A DNA stretch of 64,000 nt from Sympetrum striolatum (taxonomy: Eukaryota > Arthropoda > Insecta > Odonata > Libellulidae): the NCBI GenBank assembly GCA_947579665.1, contig OX388350.1:89857152-89921151 (forward strand), given 5' to 3'. A program made the position numbers and the translations under genes. Positions within the stretch are counted from its first letter, which is position 1. Each line of letters begins with the position of its first letter. Shown here piece by piece: positions 1-9,950 of the stretch. The notes beneath the pieces were generated by a model. The model worked only from the letters and a program-made list of their open reading frames with translations, was not told the DNA's origin and did not search any database.

Positions 1-780
1 TGCAATTCGAATAGCTTCAAATTTGTTGGGAATCCATTTCATTGCAACATGTTGAACTTCCTCCCACTTTGCCAAAACAATTTAGATTTCAGCAGCTGAA
101 TTTTTTTCTTCCTCTACGTCCTCATCTTCAGATGGAATATACATTTTGTTTTCACATTGCTGCTTGAAAAGTTCTTTCAGCTTGTCAGTTCTCGGTCGTG
201 CTCCTCCAGTAATTCTTCAACATCTTCTTCGTCTACTTCCAAATTGAGATCTTGAGCAGTTGCCACACAATATCCTTAACCAAGTTGTGTCTTTCATCCG
301 AGGATTCATTCCAAAAGAAGGACACAGTTTCCTCCATGCTGCTTTAAGACATTTCATTGTTACTTATTGCCATGCCTTTAAAATTAACCTAATTGCAATT
401 AAAATATTGAATTCTTCTTTCCAAAGTTTTCTTATGGTCTTGTTGGTAGTTTCACATATTTCAAAGCACCTGGTAAAAAGTGCTCTCGTTGATTTTTTTT
501 TTAATTAACAGCTGATCCATAGGCTGTATCAAAGAGGTCTTGGGAGGAAGAAAAATCACCTAAATAAAATCAAATTAGTCGGATAGCTTCTTGTATTCCA
601 GTTGGATGGCCAGTTGCATTGACCATGGTTAAAATGGCTTTTAGAGGCAGATCGTTTTGCTCATGGTAGGCTTTGGCAATAGGTCCAAACGTTCGTGAAT
701 CAAGTCCCTAAATTCTCTTCCTGTGACCGAGGCTTTGGGATTTGGATTAACTCGCTTAAATGCTAATTTGCTTTAAGTGG
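1..780 (-). pseudogene. Tigger/pogo-like transposase remnant, C-terminal part
   Basis: On the minus strand, broken frames spell parts of a Tigger (pogo branch of Tc1/mariner) transposase. HEQNDLPLKAIL and NATGHPTGIQEA occur at about 580-660, LIQPMDQLLI at about 510-535, FEICETTNKTI at about 440-470, and then AAWRKLCPS. LIQPMDQ carries the third catalytic Asp. The residue before NATGHP, normally the second catalytic Asp, reads Val. Frameshifts separate the segments and a short T-run indel breaks the frame near 490. An acidic tail with EDEDVEEE follows at about 120-150. It runs off the left edge. This is a dead copy, different from the full element at 17.6-20.1 kb. Confidence 0.7.
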
Positions 781-1525
781 CGCTGTTAAAAGTGTATACT
801 GGCGCCCACACAACAAAGTTTTCCTTTTTTTGAAAATAAAGCGTGCGGTGGCAGAGCACACGGAGACACGACTCGAACTCCTTACGCACCGAAGACATAC
901 CCGGCGTTCTTTCTTTCCTTTAACTGGAACAAAACACAAGTGGTGAAGTAGCAAAATATTGATTATCTCACACCTGACTGAAACGGTAAGGCGTAAATAT
1001 GTTTAATTATTTGTAGAATGAAAATGATTAAAAATATATCAGTGTGATAATTATTATAACTTATTGTCACTATCAATTACAAGGCATGAAATTATGTACA
1101 ACTTAAAACTGATTTTCTAAACTTAGGTCTGATATTATGACATATATTTAGAGTCGACCTTCACTGAAATCGTCACGTAAACTCTAACAATACGTATTAT
1201 AGTCGATATTTAAACTTTAATTGATATTTAACTCGTAAAAGCACAGAACACCAATACTAAAAGAAATGAAAGCACCATTTAGGGGGAAGCAAGGGGCGAT
1301 CGCAACGCCCCTAGTATCGTGGCCTGGAACTACTAATATGAAAATATTAACTTCAAAACAAGAAATGAGAATTTTAGCGATATTTATTTCCCCGAGCGTA
1401 GTTTGAATTTTGAATAAAGTCGTTTGCATATTATACATATTTAAGTAATAATTAATACACTGGCCTTAAGGAAGTGCTTTAGATATCGCAGAAGACAAAC
1501 AAGAGTTGCTATTTATATTTACAAA
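781..1525. other. AT-rich spacer, no gene seen
   Basis: No convincing coding region. A short piece near 855-890 contains GGAGTTCGAGTC on the minus strand, resembling a tRNA T-arm, but no matching A box or fold is evident. The region lies beyond the candidate end of the cyclase gene. Confidence 0.4.
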
Positions 1526-1531
1526 TTTATT
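1526..1531 (-). terminator. Candidate poly(A) signal AATAAA
   Basis: The plus strand reads TTTATT, giving AATAAA on the minus strand about 130 bases beyond the candidate stop at 1660. Such hexamers are frequent by chance in AT-rich DNA, so support comes only from position. Confidence 0.3.
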
Positions 1532-1659
1532 TCAAATCTAATTTTACACATACAATTCTGTCAACATCAATTACTTGTACCCCTTGTATAGCTCCTTACA
1601 ATTTCAAAAAGCTTATTTAAACATTAATTCCACACTCTATAAGAATATAGTATTATAAT

Positions 1660-1766
1660 CTAATAATGTAAGAAAATAGAAAATAAATCTTCAAGACAAT
1701 CATGAATTTGTGGCTGACCATCGTCCTCAGGGCGTTGAGTGAATTTGTCGTCCCCACGTGCTGATT
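1660..1766 (-). CDS. Candidate terminal exon with stop
   Basis: After a pyrimidine-rich acceptor (TTTTCCTTTCTTGCAG) this block reads in the phase left by 2221-2337: SARGDDKFTQRPEDDGQPQI, then HDCLEDLFSIFLHY and a TAG stop at 1660-1662. An AATAAA lies about 130 bases further on the minus strand. The acidic, low-complexity tail looks coding but is not recognisable. If it belongs to the cyclase, the protein ends after C1. It could also be an alternative last exon. Confidence 0.5.
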
Positions 1767-2220
1767 CTGCAAGAAAGGAAAATTACATTAGAGATGATGA
1801 GAAATTCAGTGAGTGAATAATACTGGCTGATTATTCCGCAACCACTCAGGAAGTTATCAGCGTTCCTCTTTTTTCATAGGGTATACCTATTTAGCAAAGA
1901 GTAGGCCTATGAGACAAAAAAGTAATTTTATATTATGGCTCATAAATGACATAAGGAATTTATTTGATATAGTGGATATATTTTTAACGTAAGAAAATAT
2001 GAAGAACTTTTTGTAAATTAATGGCATGAATATGTCATATTACACCCTTTCCAAGACAAAGATGGTGAAAAATATTTTTTTTCAAATAAACAATGAAGTG
2101 AAATCATTGGGAATACATGCCTTAACCCTGCCCCAGCAGCAAAATGTTTTTGATGTGATAGTTCTAAAGTTAAAACTGAAACGCTAACATTGACATTGAC
2201 GTTACTACGAATACACTAAC

Positions 2221-2337
2221 CTGATTCGCCTGTATCAGTTTCGCAGTCAACAGCCAGGTGACGGTTTTCAGGGACAACCCCATAATTAAACTTTTCCCTT
2301 CTGACACCCACTACATCTTTCATGTCTGAAAGATCAC
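2221..2337 (-). CDS. Candidate penultimate exon (C1b or alternative C terminus)
   Basis: A 117-bp block after TTTTTCAG and before a GTTAGT donor. Only one frame is open, reading DLSDMKDVVGVRREKFNYGV and then VPENRHLAVDCETDTGES. It is hydrophilic and coding-like but matches no cyclase motif I know. It needs one carried-in base, whereas the preceding secure exon ends in phase 0. Either a small exon between them is missed, a weaker donor such as GTGATT near 4185 is used, or the block belongs elsewhere. It joins in frame to 1660-1766. Confidence 0.5.
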
Positions 2338-2589
2338 CTGAAAAATAAATTAAGTTGGTAAACAATCATGAAATGTAAACAATAATGTTAGTATTAATAG
2401 TTAGTAAAATAATGTTAGTAGTTAGTAAACAATAATGAAAAACACACAAAAACGTACCTTCGGTATATCCGACATTTTCAAACTGCAAAATTCCAATGCT
2501 GTGCGAGGAATTTCTCTTGTCTTGACGACATTGGAAATTATAAGTTTAGAGAACCAATAATCTTGGGTAAGATACCGCTAGTGTACTGA

Positions 2590-3910
2590 ATACTCCAACT
2601 TTCAGTGAGAACACTCGGCGTGTTATCGAAAGCTTCAAAACGGGGCCAAATTTCACTAGGTTCACTCTAGATTTAAGAAAGTTAGGATTAAAAAATGACA
2701 ATTTCGACTATAATGCTATATTTTGCTGATTTTCTCGTAAAAACCCCAAATAACGTAATGTTATCGATAAAAAGTTAGACCTTCTCGATCGCTCGAGACT
2801 AAATTTAACCGGATTAATTCGAATTTTAAAAATAGAAAAATCTATTTTTCGCAAACTGATCCGTAAAATTTATTATTTTAACTTATCGTTTGGATCACCT
2901 AGAGATATTGACAACGAGATCAATTTAAACAAAGTTTGATCAAATTTTAAGACATTTATGGTCAAAAAAAGAGAATATTTCGACTAAAATGCCTCATTTA
3001 GCCGAGTTTTTGGCAAACCGCCAGAATAGAATGTTTTTTTTTTAATTGGTTACAACTCCTCAAAAACTTCGAAACGAGACAATTTTAACTAGGTTCACTC
3101 TACGTTTTGGAAAGTTAGGGCCAATAATCTGATAACTTTCATCAAAATTCGTGGTTTATACTAATGCTTTACTAAACTACTCCTAATAATGTAATATGTT
3201 GGGATGAATGGCTGAGATGTCCTCGAAAGCATTGAAATAAGATCAACTTTTACTCGGTGAGCTCTAATATTAAAAAATGTTAGCGCAAAAACACTGATAT
3301 TAGCGAAAAAACGCGAAAAAACACTGGAAATTCTAGTTACAAACCGCTCAAATTAGTGAATGTTTATCAATAATTGATCATATCTGCACTAAAGCTTCAA
3401 AACGAGACTAAATTTACCAGATTTACTCGATTTGTAAGAAATTCAGGGCCAAAAAACAGAAAATATCGACTAAAATGCTTGCTGTTTTTTTTCGTAAACT
3501 GCGCGACTAAGTATCTCTTCTTCGTTCACTCGTTCAAAGTCCTCGAAAGTTTCAGAACAGAAGATTTAGACTAAAATTCTAGAGTTAAGATTATATATAA
3601 CTCGCCAGTAAAAAAAGGAATAAAATCTAGATTATATAAAATTCGCCAATTATTCGTAAGTTACTCGAAAATATGTAATTTCTTTTGTTAGTAGGTCAGA
3701 TTTTCTCTAACTCTTTAAACCGAGACCAAATTTTATTAGAATTACTCACATTTTAAGATATTTAGGGCAAAGAAACTGAAAATTTCCACTATAGTACAAA
3801 TAGTAGATTTTGCTAATTGCATCGTAAACTGCTCGAAAAAAATGTATTTTTTAAAATAATTGGTTAGAATTGCTCGAAAGCTTCAAAACGAGGGAGAAAA
3901 TTTTCGAATG
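2590..3910 (+). repeat. Degenerate tandem array, about 160-bp period
   Basis: A worn tandem repeat of about eight or nine units. The unit opens with a form of GCTTCAAAACGAGACCAAAT, then ACTAGGTTCACTCTA, a TTAGGGCCAAAAAACTGA-like block, TTTCGACTATAATGC and TTTTCGTAAACTGCTCG. Unit starts fall near 2630, 2787, 2907, 3065, 3225, 3390, 3548, 3710 and 3878, giving spacings mostly of 155-170 bases. It fills most of the intron between the candidate exon at 2221-2337 and the exon at 4189-4333. No coding potential. Divergence is high, so the array is old. Confidence 0.7.
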
Positions 3911-4188
3911 AAAACACGGGATTTTGTAAAATTTGTTCGAAAACGCAATCATCAAGTCATAATTCGCTTGAAGATGGCAGCACTATTCGTCACTGAAAGA
4001 TCTATGAGTTGATAAGTAAAAGTTACTCTGTTGTTTTTTCAAACTTTGTTTTACATTACCATCACTCTTCATTAGAAACAATATTGTGGTTTTATGACGT
4101 CCCTGGTCAAACTTATGAATATTACGACGAATTTGGCAAAATCAAACTGTTTTACTAAAAGCATGCTTAAAACAGGTTAATCACTCAC

Positions 4189-4333
4189 CTGTCCGTACCT
4201 GTCACCGGCCACTATTAGGAAGGTGTGGACATTGTGATCCCTGAGGTATTGGTCCCGCTCCAAACCGTTCCCAGGCTCAACTTCGTAATCTCCGGAGAGA
4301 CACTCCAGGGTCTCCTTGGTTATGTGGACTCGC
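4189..4333 (-). CDS. Adenylyl cyclase exon, end of C1a
   Basis: A 145-bp exon completing C1a: [20 protein letters not shown], then [20 protein letters not shown] and IVAGDRYGQ. This matches the family ending [21 protein letters not shown]....I.TF.I. The acceptor is TCCTGCAG and the best donor CAG|GTGAGT, leaving phase 0. Weaker donors nearby (GTGACA and GTGATT) would give other phases. This matters because the next candidate exon needs phase 1. Confidence 0.92.
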
Positions 4334-4638
4334 CTGCAGGAAGGAAGTCCTACAGAATTTCACAAACAATCATTTGCTCACATTTATCTGAAAGTCGCCG
4401 AAAGTCTAATTGAACAATCGAAAAATCTGAATTCGTTCCTCATGCACCAAAACAAAAGTTACCACCCCTGACCCGAAATACTGAGTCCAGGTTTCTAGAG
4501 GGAGATGGAGAACATGGTACGCTAGTATGGCTTTCGCGTTTGCATAGAGATATTTTCGTTATTTATATACAAATCATTTACAACTTTCCTTTGTTTAGTG
4601 ACTTTAACATGGCAGAGCACTATTATCTATTATATATA

Positions 4639-5775
4639 GATGCTTCTCCGGATTCATTCATGTATATACCTATATAGATAGATAGATAGATAGGATACTA
4701 ATTCACAGCCTAAACCACAAGCGTGATTGACTTAAAATTTTTACGACGTATTGGCCATAACGTGTAACCGCCAGAAAAAATGTGATTTTGAACCTCGGTG
4801 CCATGGGTTCGATTCCAGAAGGCCCCAAAGTCGCGATTTTCCCCATAAGAATACATGGCGGGGATTTTCCAAAATTTTTTTGAGGCCCTTTCCGGAAAAG
4901 GAGAGAATTGAAATTCGAGGGACCGCTAGAAGCCGTGCATATCCAACGAAAATCAAAAAGACATCTTCGAATTTTGTCCATGGTTCGATGCTAGGTCGGT
5001 GCAAAAATCGGCCGTTTAAAATGCATTGCGGCGATTTTTAAGATTTTTTTTGGATCCTTTCCCGATAACATGGATACTTGAAACTCGGCACGTCGATAGA
5101 TATCATGAATATATATCATAATCAAATTTTAGATGTTCGCTGATGGTCCTTGGTTCGATCCCAGAGGGCCATTTGCACTTCTCAATGCATTTCTTACGGA
5201 GATAACGGAAACAAAATTAAGGTACTTCCCGGCATGCTATCGACATCAAACTTTGCATGATAGAAAAGCCAGTCGTTACAAATCAAACTTTGCATTCACA
5301 GCTTACAGTATCTCCTGGCTTCGACACCAGGTGTCTCTGCATTCAGAAATTGATCCGATTTTTAGGAATTATTTTCAAACCTTTCCCAACAATATAGAAA
5401 CTTGAAATTTGGCATATAGATAGAGATCATAAATAACTTTTAGAAACATATTTTAGATTTCCAAGATCGTCCTTGGTTCGAATCCAGAGAGCCATTTACA
5501 TTCGTGAAAATTAAAACGTCTTTTGAGGCAGTTGTAGCCAAATATTTCTGCTTGAATTTTCACACATAGTTAGAATCGGTGATCTTCTATTGTGCTGCAT
5601 AGTAAATTCACCAGAGAGACCCGGGTTCATTGCCAGACGATGAAATTTCAGCGAATTTGAAGAAATATTTCAATCCTTTTTTTTTCTATTAAGGACCGAC
5701 CCGATATGATGCCGATATAAAATTAGTGTTGTCGATCTGCTTGCAGTATGCAAGCTACATTTTACTCGTAATAAT
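4639..5775 (+). mobile_element. TTCGA-box modular repeat, copy 1
   Basis: A full-length-looking copy with one end at GATGCTTCTCCGGATTCATT and the other at the hairpin GCTTGCAGTATGCAAGC followed by TACATTTTACTCGTA. A GATA microsatellite lies just inside the left end (about 4673-4693). Six tRNA T-arm-like boxes (GGTTCGATTCC and variants) fall near 4804, 4982, 5151, 5317, 5474 and 5622, so it is built of modules of about 150-180 bases. No long coding frame. A non-autonomous element is likely; the hairpin near one end recalls Helitron/Helentron-type elements, but the canonical TC and CTRR ends are not clear. Confidence 0.65.
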
Positions 5776-7039
5776 CAATAGGTCAAAGTCCGTACATTCA
5801 ATGGTTAAAAGTAATTTACATGGTATGTTCTCGCATGAGGCATCTTCGGTATCATTTCCGTCAAGTTGAGTTTTCCGAATCCTGTTTTCAGCGAGGGATT
5901 TGAAAGGGGTCCTCCTCTATTCGCCAAGGGATCCCTATGAGTGAAAAATCTTAAAAGACAGGATAATTAGAAAGAAAATATTCGCCAAGTATGATCACGA
6001 GCGAATCAAAAATATGTAGACCCGGACTTTGATACGTTCCTAAATGATTAGCAATATAACATTGGATGTTGCATATTGTGCGAAAGAACAATTTCTTGTA
6101 TTTAAAATGATAGACATAAGGTATCAAAAGTAATTCCTAGATTAATATGAATGTGTGAATCCAATCATTATAGTTCATTCGTGCAAATTGGCCATATTTT
6201 GAGGGTGGAAGAACAAGCGTCACAGGAAAACCTAACTATTAGTAAAATTGATTGATTTAAATAAAGTGTATTTTTTCAAGATGACTACATCCTCTTCACT
6301 CTAACGATTTTTCCCATAATTAAGTATTGCGCGGATATTTATAAATTTATCTTACGTACTTTCTGAGAATTTGAGTGTCTAGAGTCGGGATATTTTGGCA
6401 GATGTGCATCTGTGACGTGAAAGGTAAATATTTCGGAGATAAATAAGTAGATGCGTAAGCATTTGAATGACTTCGCCAGAGCATTCAGAAGCAACCGCAG
6501 ACGAGAGAGTATGGAGAAAACCCCCGATGGTCTTCGGGCAGAAAAATAAAAGTATTGCACTTCCATCGTGATTTTCGTGAGCAAAAATGAGTAAGCATCA
6601 GTGATACAAGAATCGAGTTTAGAAAGGCTAAAATAGACAAGAAGACAAGAATCAGAGAAATCCAAGGTCGTCAGAGAACGTTACAGATATGGAATTTCCT
6701 TCTGGACGCAAGATCGGTTCCTCCAGAGAAATAACAGCCCATGTTATTTGAGCCGAAAAAACACTAATTATTGCATTTCTACTACGATGTTTGCGAATAG
6801 AGATACGTAAGTAAGTAAGTATTAGAAATACCAAAAACGTGTTAAAAAAGGCAATGTTACTAATGGAGATGGAAAAAACAAAGGGGGCTCATAGATCGAC
6901 TCTCTAAGGGTTTAACTTTAAGAAATATTTTCAACCCACCACCTAATTCAACCTAAGACCAAATCAGTTGGTTTTCCATTAATGTTGTCGATGATTGTAG
7001 TTATAAACTAGCCAAAACTATTGCCACAGACAAGAAATG
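5776..7039. other. Intronic DNA, nothing recognised
   Basis: AT-rich intron of the cyclase gene. Two overlapping open stretches on the minus strand (about 6339-6834) have no recognisable domain and no coding bias that I can see. A TAAGTAAGTAAG run occurs near 6807. Confidence 0.4.
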
Positions 7040-7620
7040 TCCTGCTTTTTATACCGGTCAAAACCTCGGTTCATTACTTTGCAACACCAAAGACCGTTTT
7101 GATCCCCAGATCAGGATTTATATACTCTTGCCTGCAACAATTGTGGCACTGTTTTTGTTGGTCGTACGGCCCGCAATGTTAGAATAAGGGTGGATGAGCA
7201 CAAAAGATCCTTTAAGAATCTTTCTAATTCATCACATTTCGCCGATCATCTGATTAACAACGATGATTTTTCCGACTTCTCCCCCCGTATTTTATAAACA
7301 ATGGACAAAAAAGTACCAAATTAGACCGGTTAGAAGAGTTTTAAATACGCCTTTGCCAATTTTATTCCATTCCTTTAGCTAACTTGGTTTTGTTTACTAA
7401 CAGCCAGTCCCCACTCTTCAAGACTCTTTTCCCCCATTTGCCCTCCCTCTAGTGATGCAACATTGTATTCTTTTTACCCCTCCCCTTCCTTATTTCCCAT
7501 ATATAAGATCTTGCTCTTTAAAATAACTTCTGTTCTAAAGGATGCTGCTTTAACACCGAAACCGGTCAACAGCTTTTATTAAAATTTGTGGAATTTGTAA
7601 AAGTGTGTTTGTGTTTTTTA
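7040..7620 (+). pseudogene. Penelope-like element remnant with GIY-YIG endonuclease
   Basis: A plus-strand frame at about 7119-7297 reads YTLACNNCGTVFVGRTARNV, then RIRVDEHKRSFKNLSNSSHF and ADHLINND before a stop. This is the C-terminal GIY-YIG endonuclease module of Penelope-like retroelements: Cys pair, FVGRT in place of YIGRT, R.. EHKR, then H and N residues. Downstream the sequence has a Penelope-type 3' flank with ACACCGAAACCGGTCAACAG near 7553-7573, then a T-rich tail. The reverse transcriptase part is missing and frames are broken. Confidence 0.65.
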
Positions 7621-8068
7621 CTTATGTAAGTTTGGAATTAGAACTTTCCGAAGCTTAAATTTCCACAAGAGTGATCTTTTTGCATATATGGTTAATATAT
7701 TTTCAGTTCTATTCCTAAAAGCAGAGACTATCCGAGACATGGGCAGTCTGGGAGACCCTCCAGAGTGTTTGTGGGTTCCTCTCAGAACCCTTGAAGATTC
7801 TCAATGCTAAAATAATATGCATGGCTTAGGCAATTTTAACGATTACATTCGAAACGTTGGAGGCAATCCGTCAGACGACCCGGCTTGTATCCCGAGAAGA
7901 CTTCCTTCATTTTATTCGACGGGAAAGAACCAGATCATATAGTAAAACTGTTAAACTTTCTTTTATCCATAAAGGAGAACTAGTTCTAAACGTCTGTCTG
8001 CCTAGAATGTCAATATTACTCTGATAACACCTTCCCAATGATTCAGAAATTAATGGGATGTGGGAAAA

Positions 8069-8696
8069 ACCGGTGGAAACCCTAATTGTATGTATGGACG
8101 TACGAACCGGTGGAAGCCCTAATTGTATGCATGGACGTATGAACCGGTGGAATCCCTAATTGTATGCATGGACGTATGAACCGGTGGAATCCCTAATTGT
8201 ATGTATGGACGTATGAACCGGTGGAATCCCTAATTGTATGTATGGACGTATGAACCAGTGAAACCCTAATTGCATATATGGACATATGAACCAGTCGAAA
8301 CCCTAACTAAATGCTTGGACGTATGAACCGGTGGAAACCATAAATGTATGCATGGACGTATGAACCGGTGGAAACCCTATTTGTATGCATGGACGTACGA
8401 ACCGGTGGAAACCCTTATTGTTTGCATGGATGTACGAACCAGTGGAAACCCTAACTGTATGTATGGATGTACTAACCAGTGGAAACCCTAACTGTATGCA
8501 TGAAGGTATGAAGTGGTGGAAACGCTAACTATTTGCATGGACGTACAAACCAGTGGAAAACCTTAACGTATGCATGGACGTAGGATCCGGTGGAAACCCT
8601 AACCTTACGCATGGACGTACGAACCGGTGGAAACCCTAATTGTATGTATGGACCTCTGAACCAGTGGAAACCCTCATTGTATGCATGGACGTACGA
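8069..8696 (+). repeat. 37-bp minisatellite, 17 copies
   Basis: Seventeen head-to-tail units of 37 bases (one of 36). The unit is ACCGGTGGAAACCCTAATTG followed by TATGCATGGACGTACGA. Variants affect single positions (CGG/CAG, CATG/TATG, TACGA/TATGA). Copies 2-5 are the most alike, suggesting local homogenisation. Period 37 is not a multiple of three, and the short frames crossing it are incidental. It lies in the large intron between the exons at 4189 and 9792. Confidence 0.95.
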
Positions 8697-9791
8697 ACAC
8701 AAACATGGCATCGTTGTCGTTGGGTGGGGGTAGGGGGGAGGGATTTCTATCAATAATCTAGAAATGCTCCCCCCAACCCAACCCCATTGAGATATTTAAA
8801 ACACCCGCATATCTGACGGAGCAAAGTTGCCGTGTGTAAACGGGTAATCTCTTGCAAAATTACGTTAAATCTTAAATTTCATTGTAGAACGTCGATCAAA
8901 TGATGCTTGTATATCTCTTAGGACGATTGAGACGACGATGATAGTAAATTGTTGCTCATTTGAATTGTTTATAACTTTTTAAATCATATTCCACGCGGTC
9001 AGTTTTTTTTATGGTCCCACCTGATGGGAAGGTTGGCACTCCCGAGCTACGAAGCCGAGCTAAGGATCCAGATTAGCACGGCGATACTCGAAATTTCCAC
9101 CTGAAAAAGGTAAAGGTGAAAACCCTGCTTAGCTACCATTAACCGTATCTCCTTTTCTCTACCGACACTGATATAAAGTTGTTACACAAATGTAATCTGT
9201 GTTGCTCCGAACAATATGGGCACAGGTAGCCCATTAACATTTTTGATTGCTGCCAAAGGTGAGGTTTTTGGGCTTACGTGGGTCCTCTTTGCTACCGCTG
9301 TCTTCGGCTTCGAAATAAAACTTTGCTGTGATGGCTGAAGTATATGGACGTACTTGCGACCGACTTTGAGAAGCATTAGCGGAGATTCAAGTTGGCGGTG
9401 CTCTGTTTGAAATTGCTTACTCGTGGTTTTATCGATTGACAAATTGGCTCTTAAACAAATTTACAAAAATGTGTGAATTAATTCTCATCCCGATTTAATG
9501 GAGTAAATTGTTCCTCAATGTCTTTCTCTTTTTGTGAGCCCATCCATCCGCCTTTCTCATGTCGTCTCCACCTCTTTTTTGGAGAATGACATTTTCCGTT
9601 CAGATTTCTGAACGCTACCTAAGTTCAGTAACAGAAACAGATTGGGATATTAACAAGAAATGCTAGCAGTAGGACAGATTTATTCTACAACGGTATTTCC
9701 ACATTTAATAAACTTAACTCACATTCCCCTCTGTATCCGACATGTTTGAAGCTAAACGGACAAAAGGGAAAAAGAATTTGAGTAGTCTCAC
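8697..9791. other. Intronic DNA, nothing recognised
   Basis: Includes a G-rich stretch near 8720-8745 and an unassigned moderately GC-rich segment at 9010-9130. A minus-strand open stretch at 9182-9442 has no recognised motif. Confidence 0.35.
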
Positions 9792-9950
9792 CCAGCCACT
9801 CCTCCGCTCTCCATGTGGTTGGCCAGAGTGACGTCATTGGACCAGACGTCGAACTGCCACTTCCGGAGGCCCAGCACGCCGCAGTGGACGCGTCCAGAAT
9901 GAACGCCCACCCGCATGTTCACCTCCAATCCCATTACGTCCCTCACGAGA
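9792..9950 (-). CDS. Adenylyl cyclase exon, C1a core
   Basis: A 159-bp exon encoding [40 protein letters not shown] and [32 protein letters not shown] and [10 protein letters not shown] separate the type 5/6 group from AC1-3 and AC8. As in C1 domains generally, the segment has TLANHM in place of the C2 wording NVASRM, so the catalytic Arg supplied by C2 is absent here. Acceptor TTCGCAG, donor GG|GTGAGA. Confidence 0.95.

Noticed and set aside
4751..5041. 96-codon plus-strand open frame and overlapping minus-strand frames.
   Set aside because: They lie inside a TTCGA repeat and recur imperfectly in other copies with stops; no domain is recognisable.
8069..8696. Regular repeats that could be taken for a CRISPR array or telomere-like DNA (AACCCTAA).
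   Set aside because: Units abut with no variable spacers, no cas genes exist, the DNA is eukaryotic, and the AACCCTAA core is only part of a 37-bp unit.
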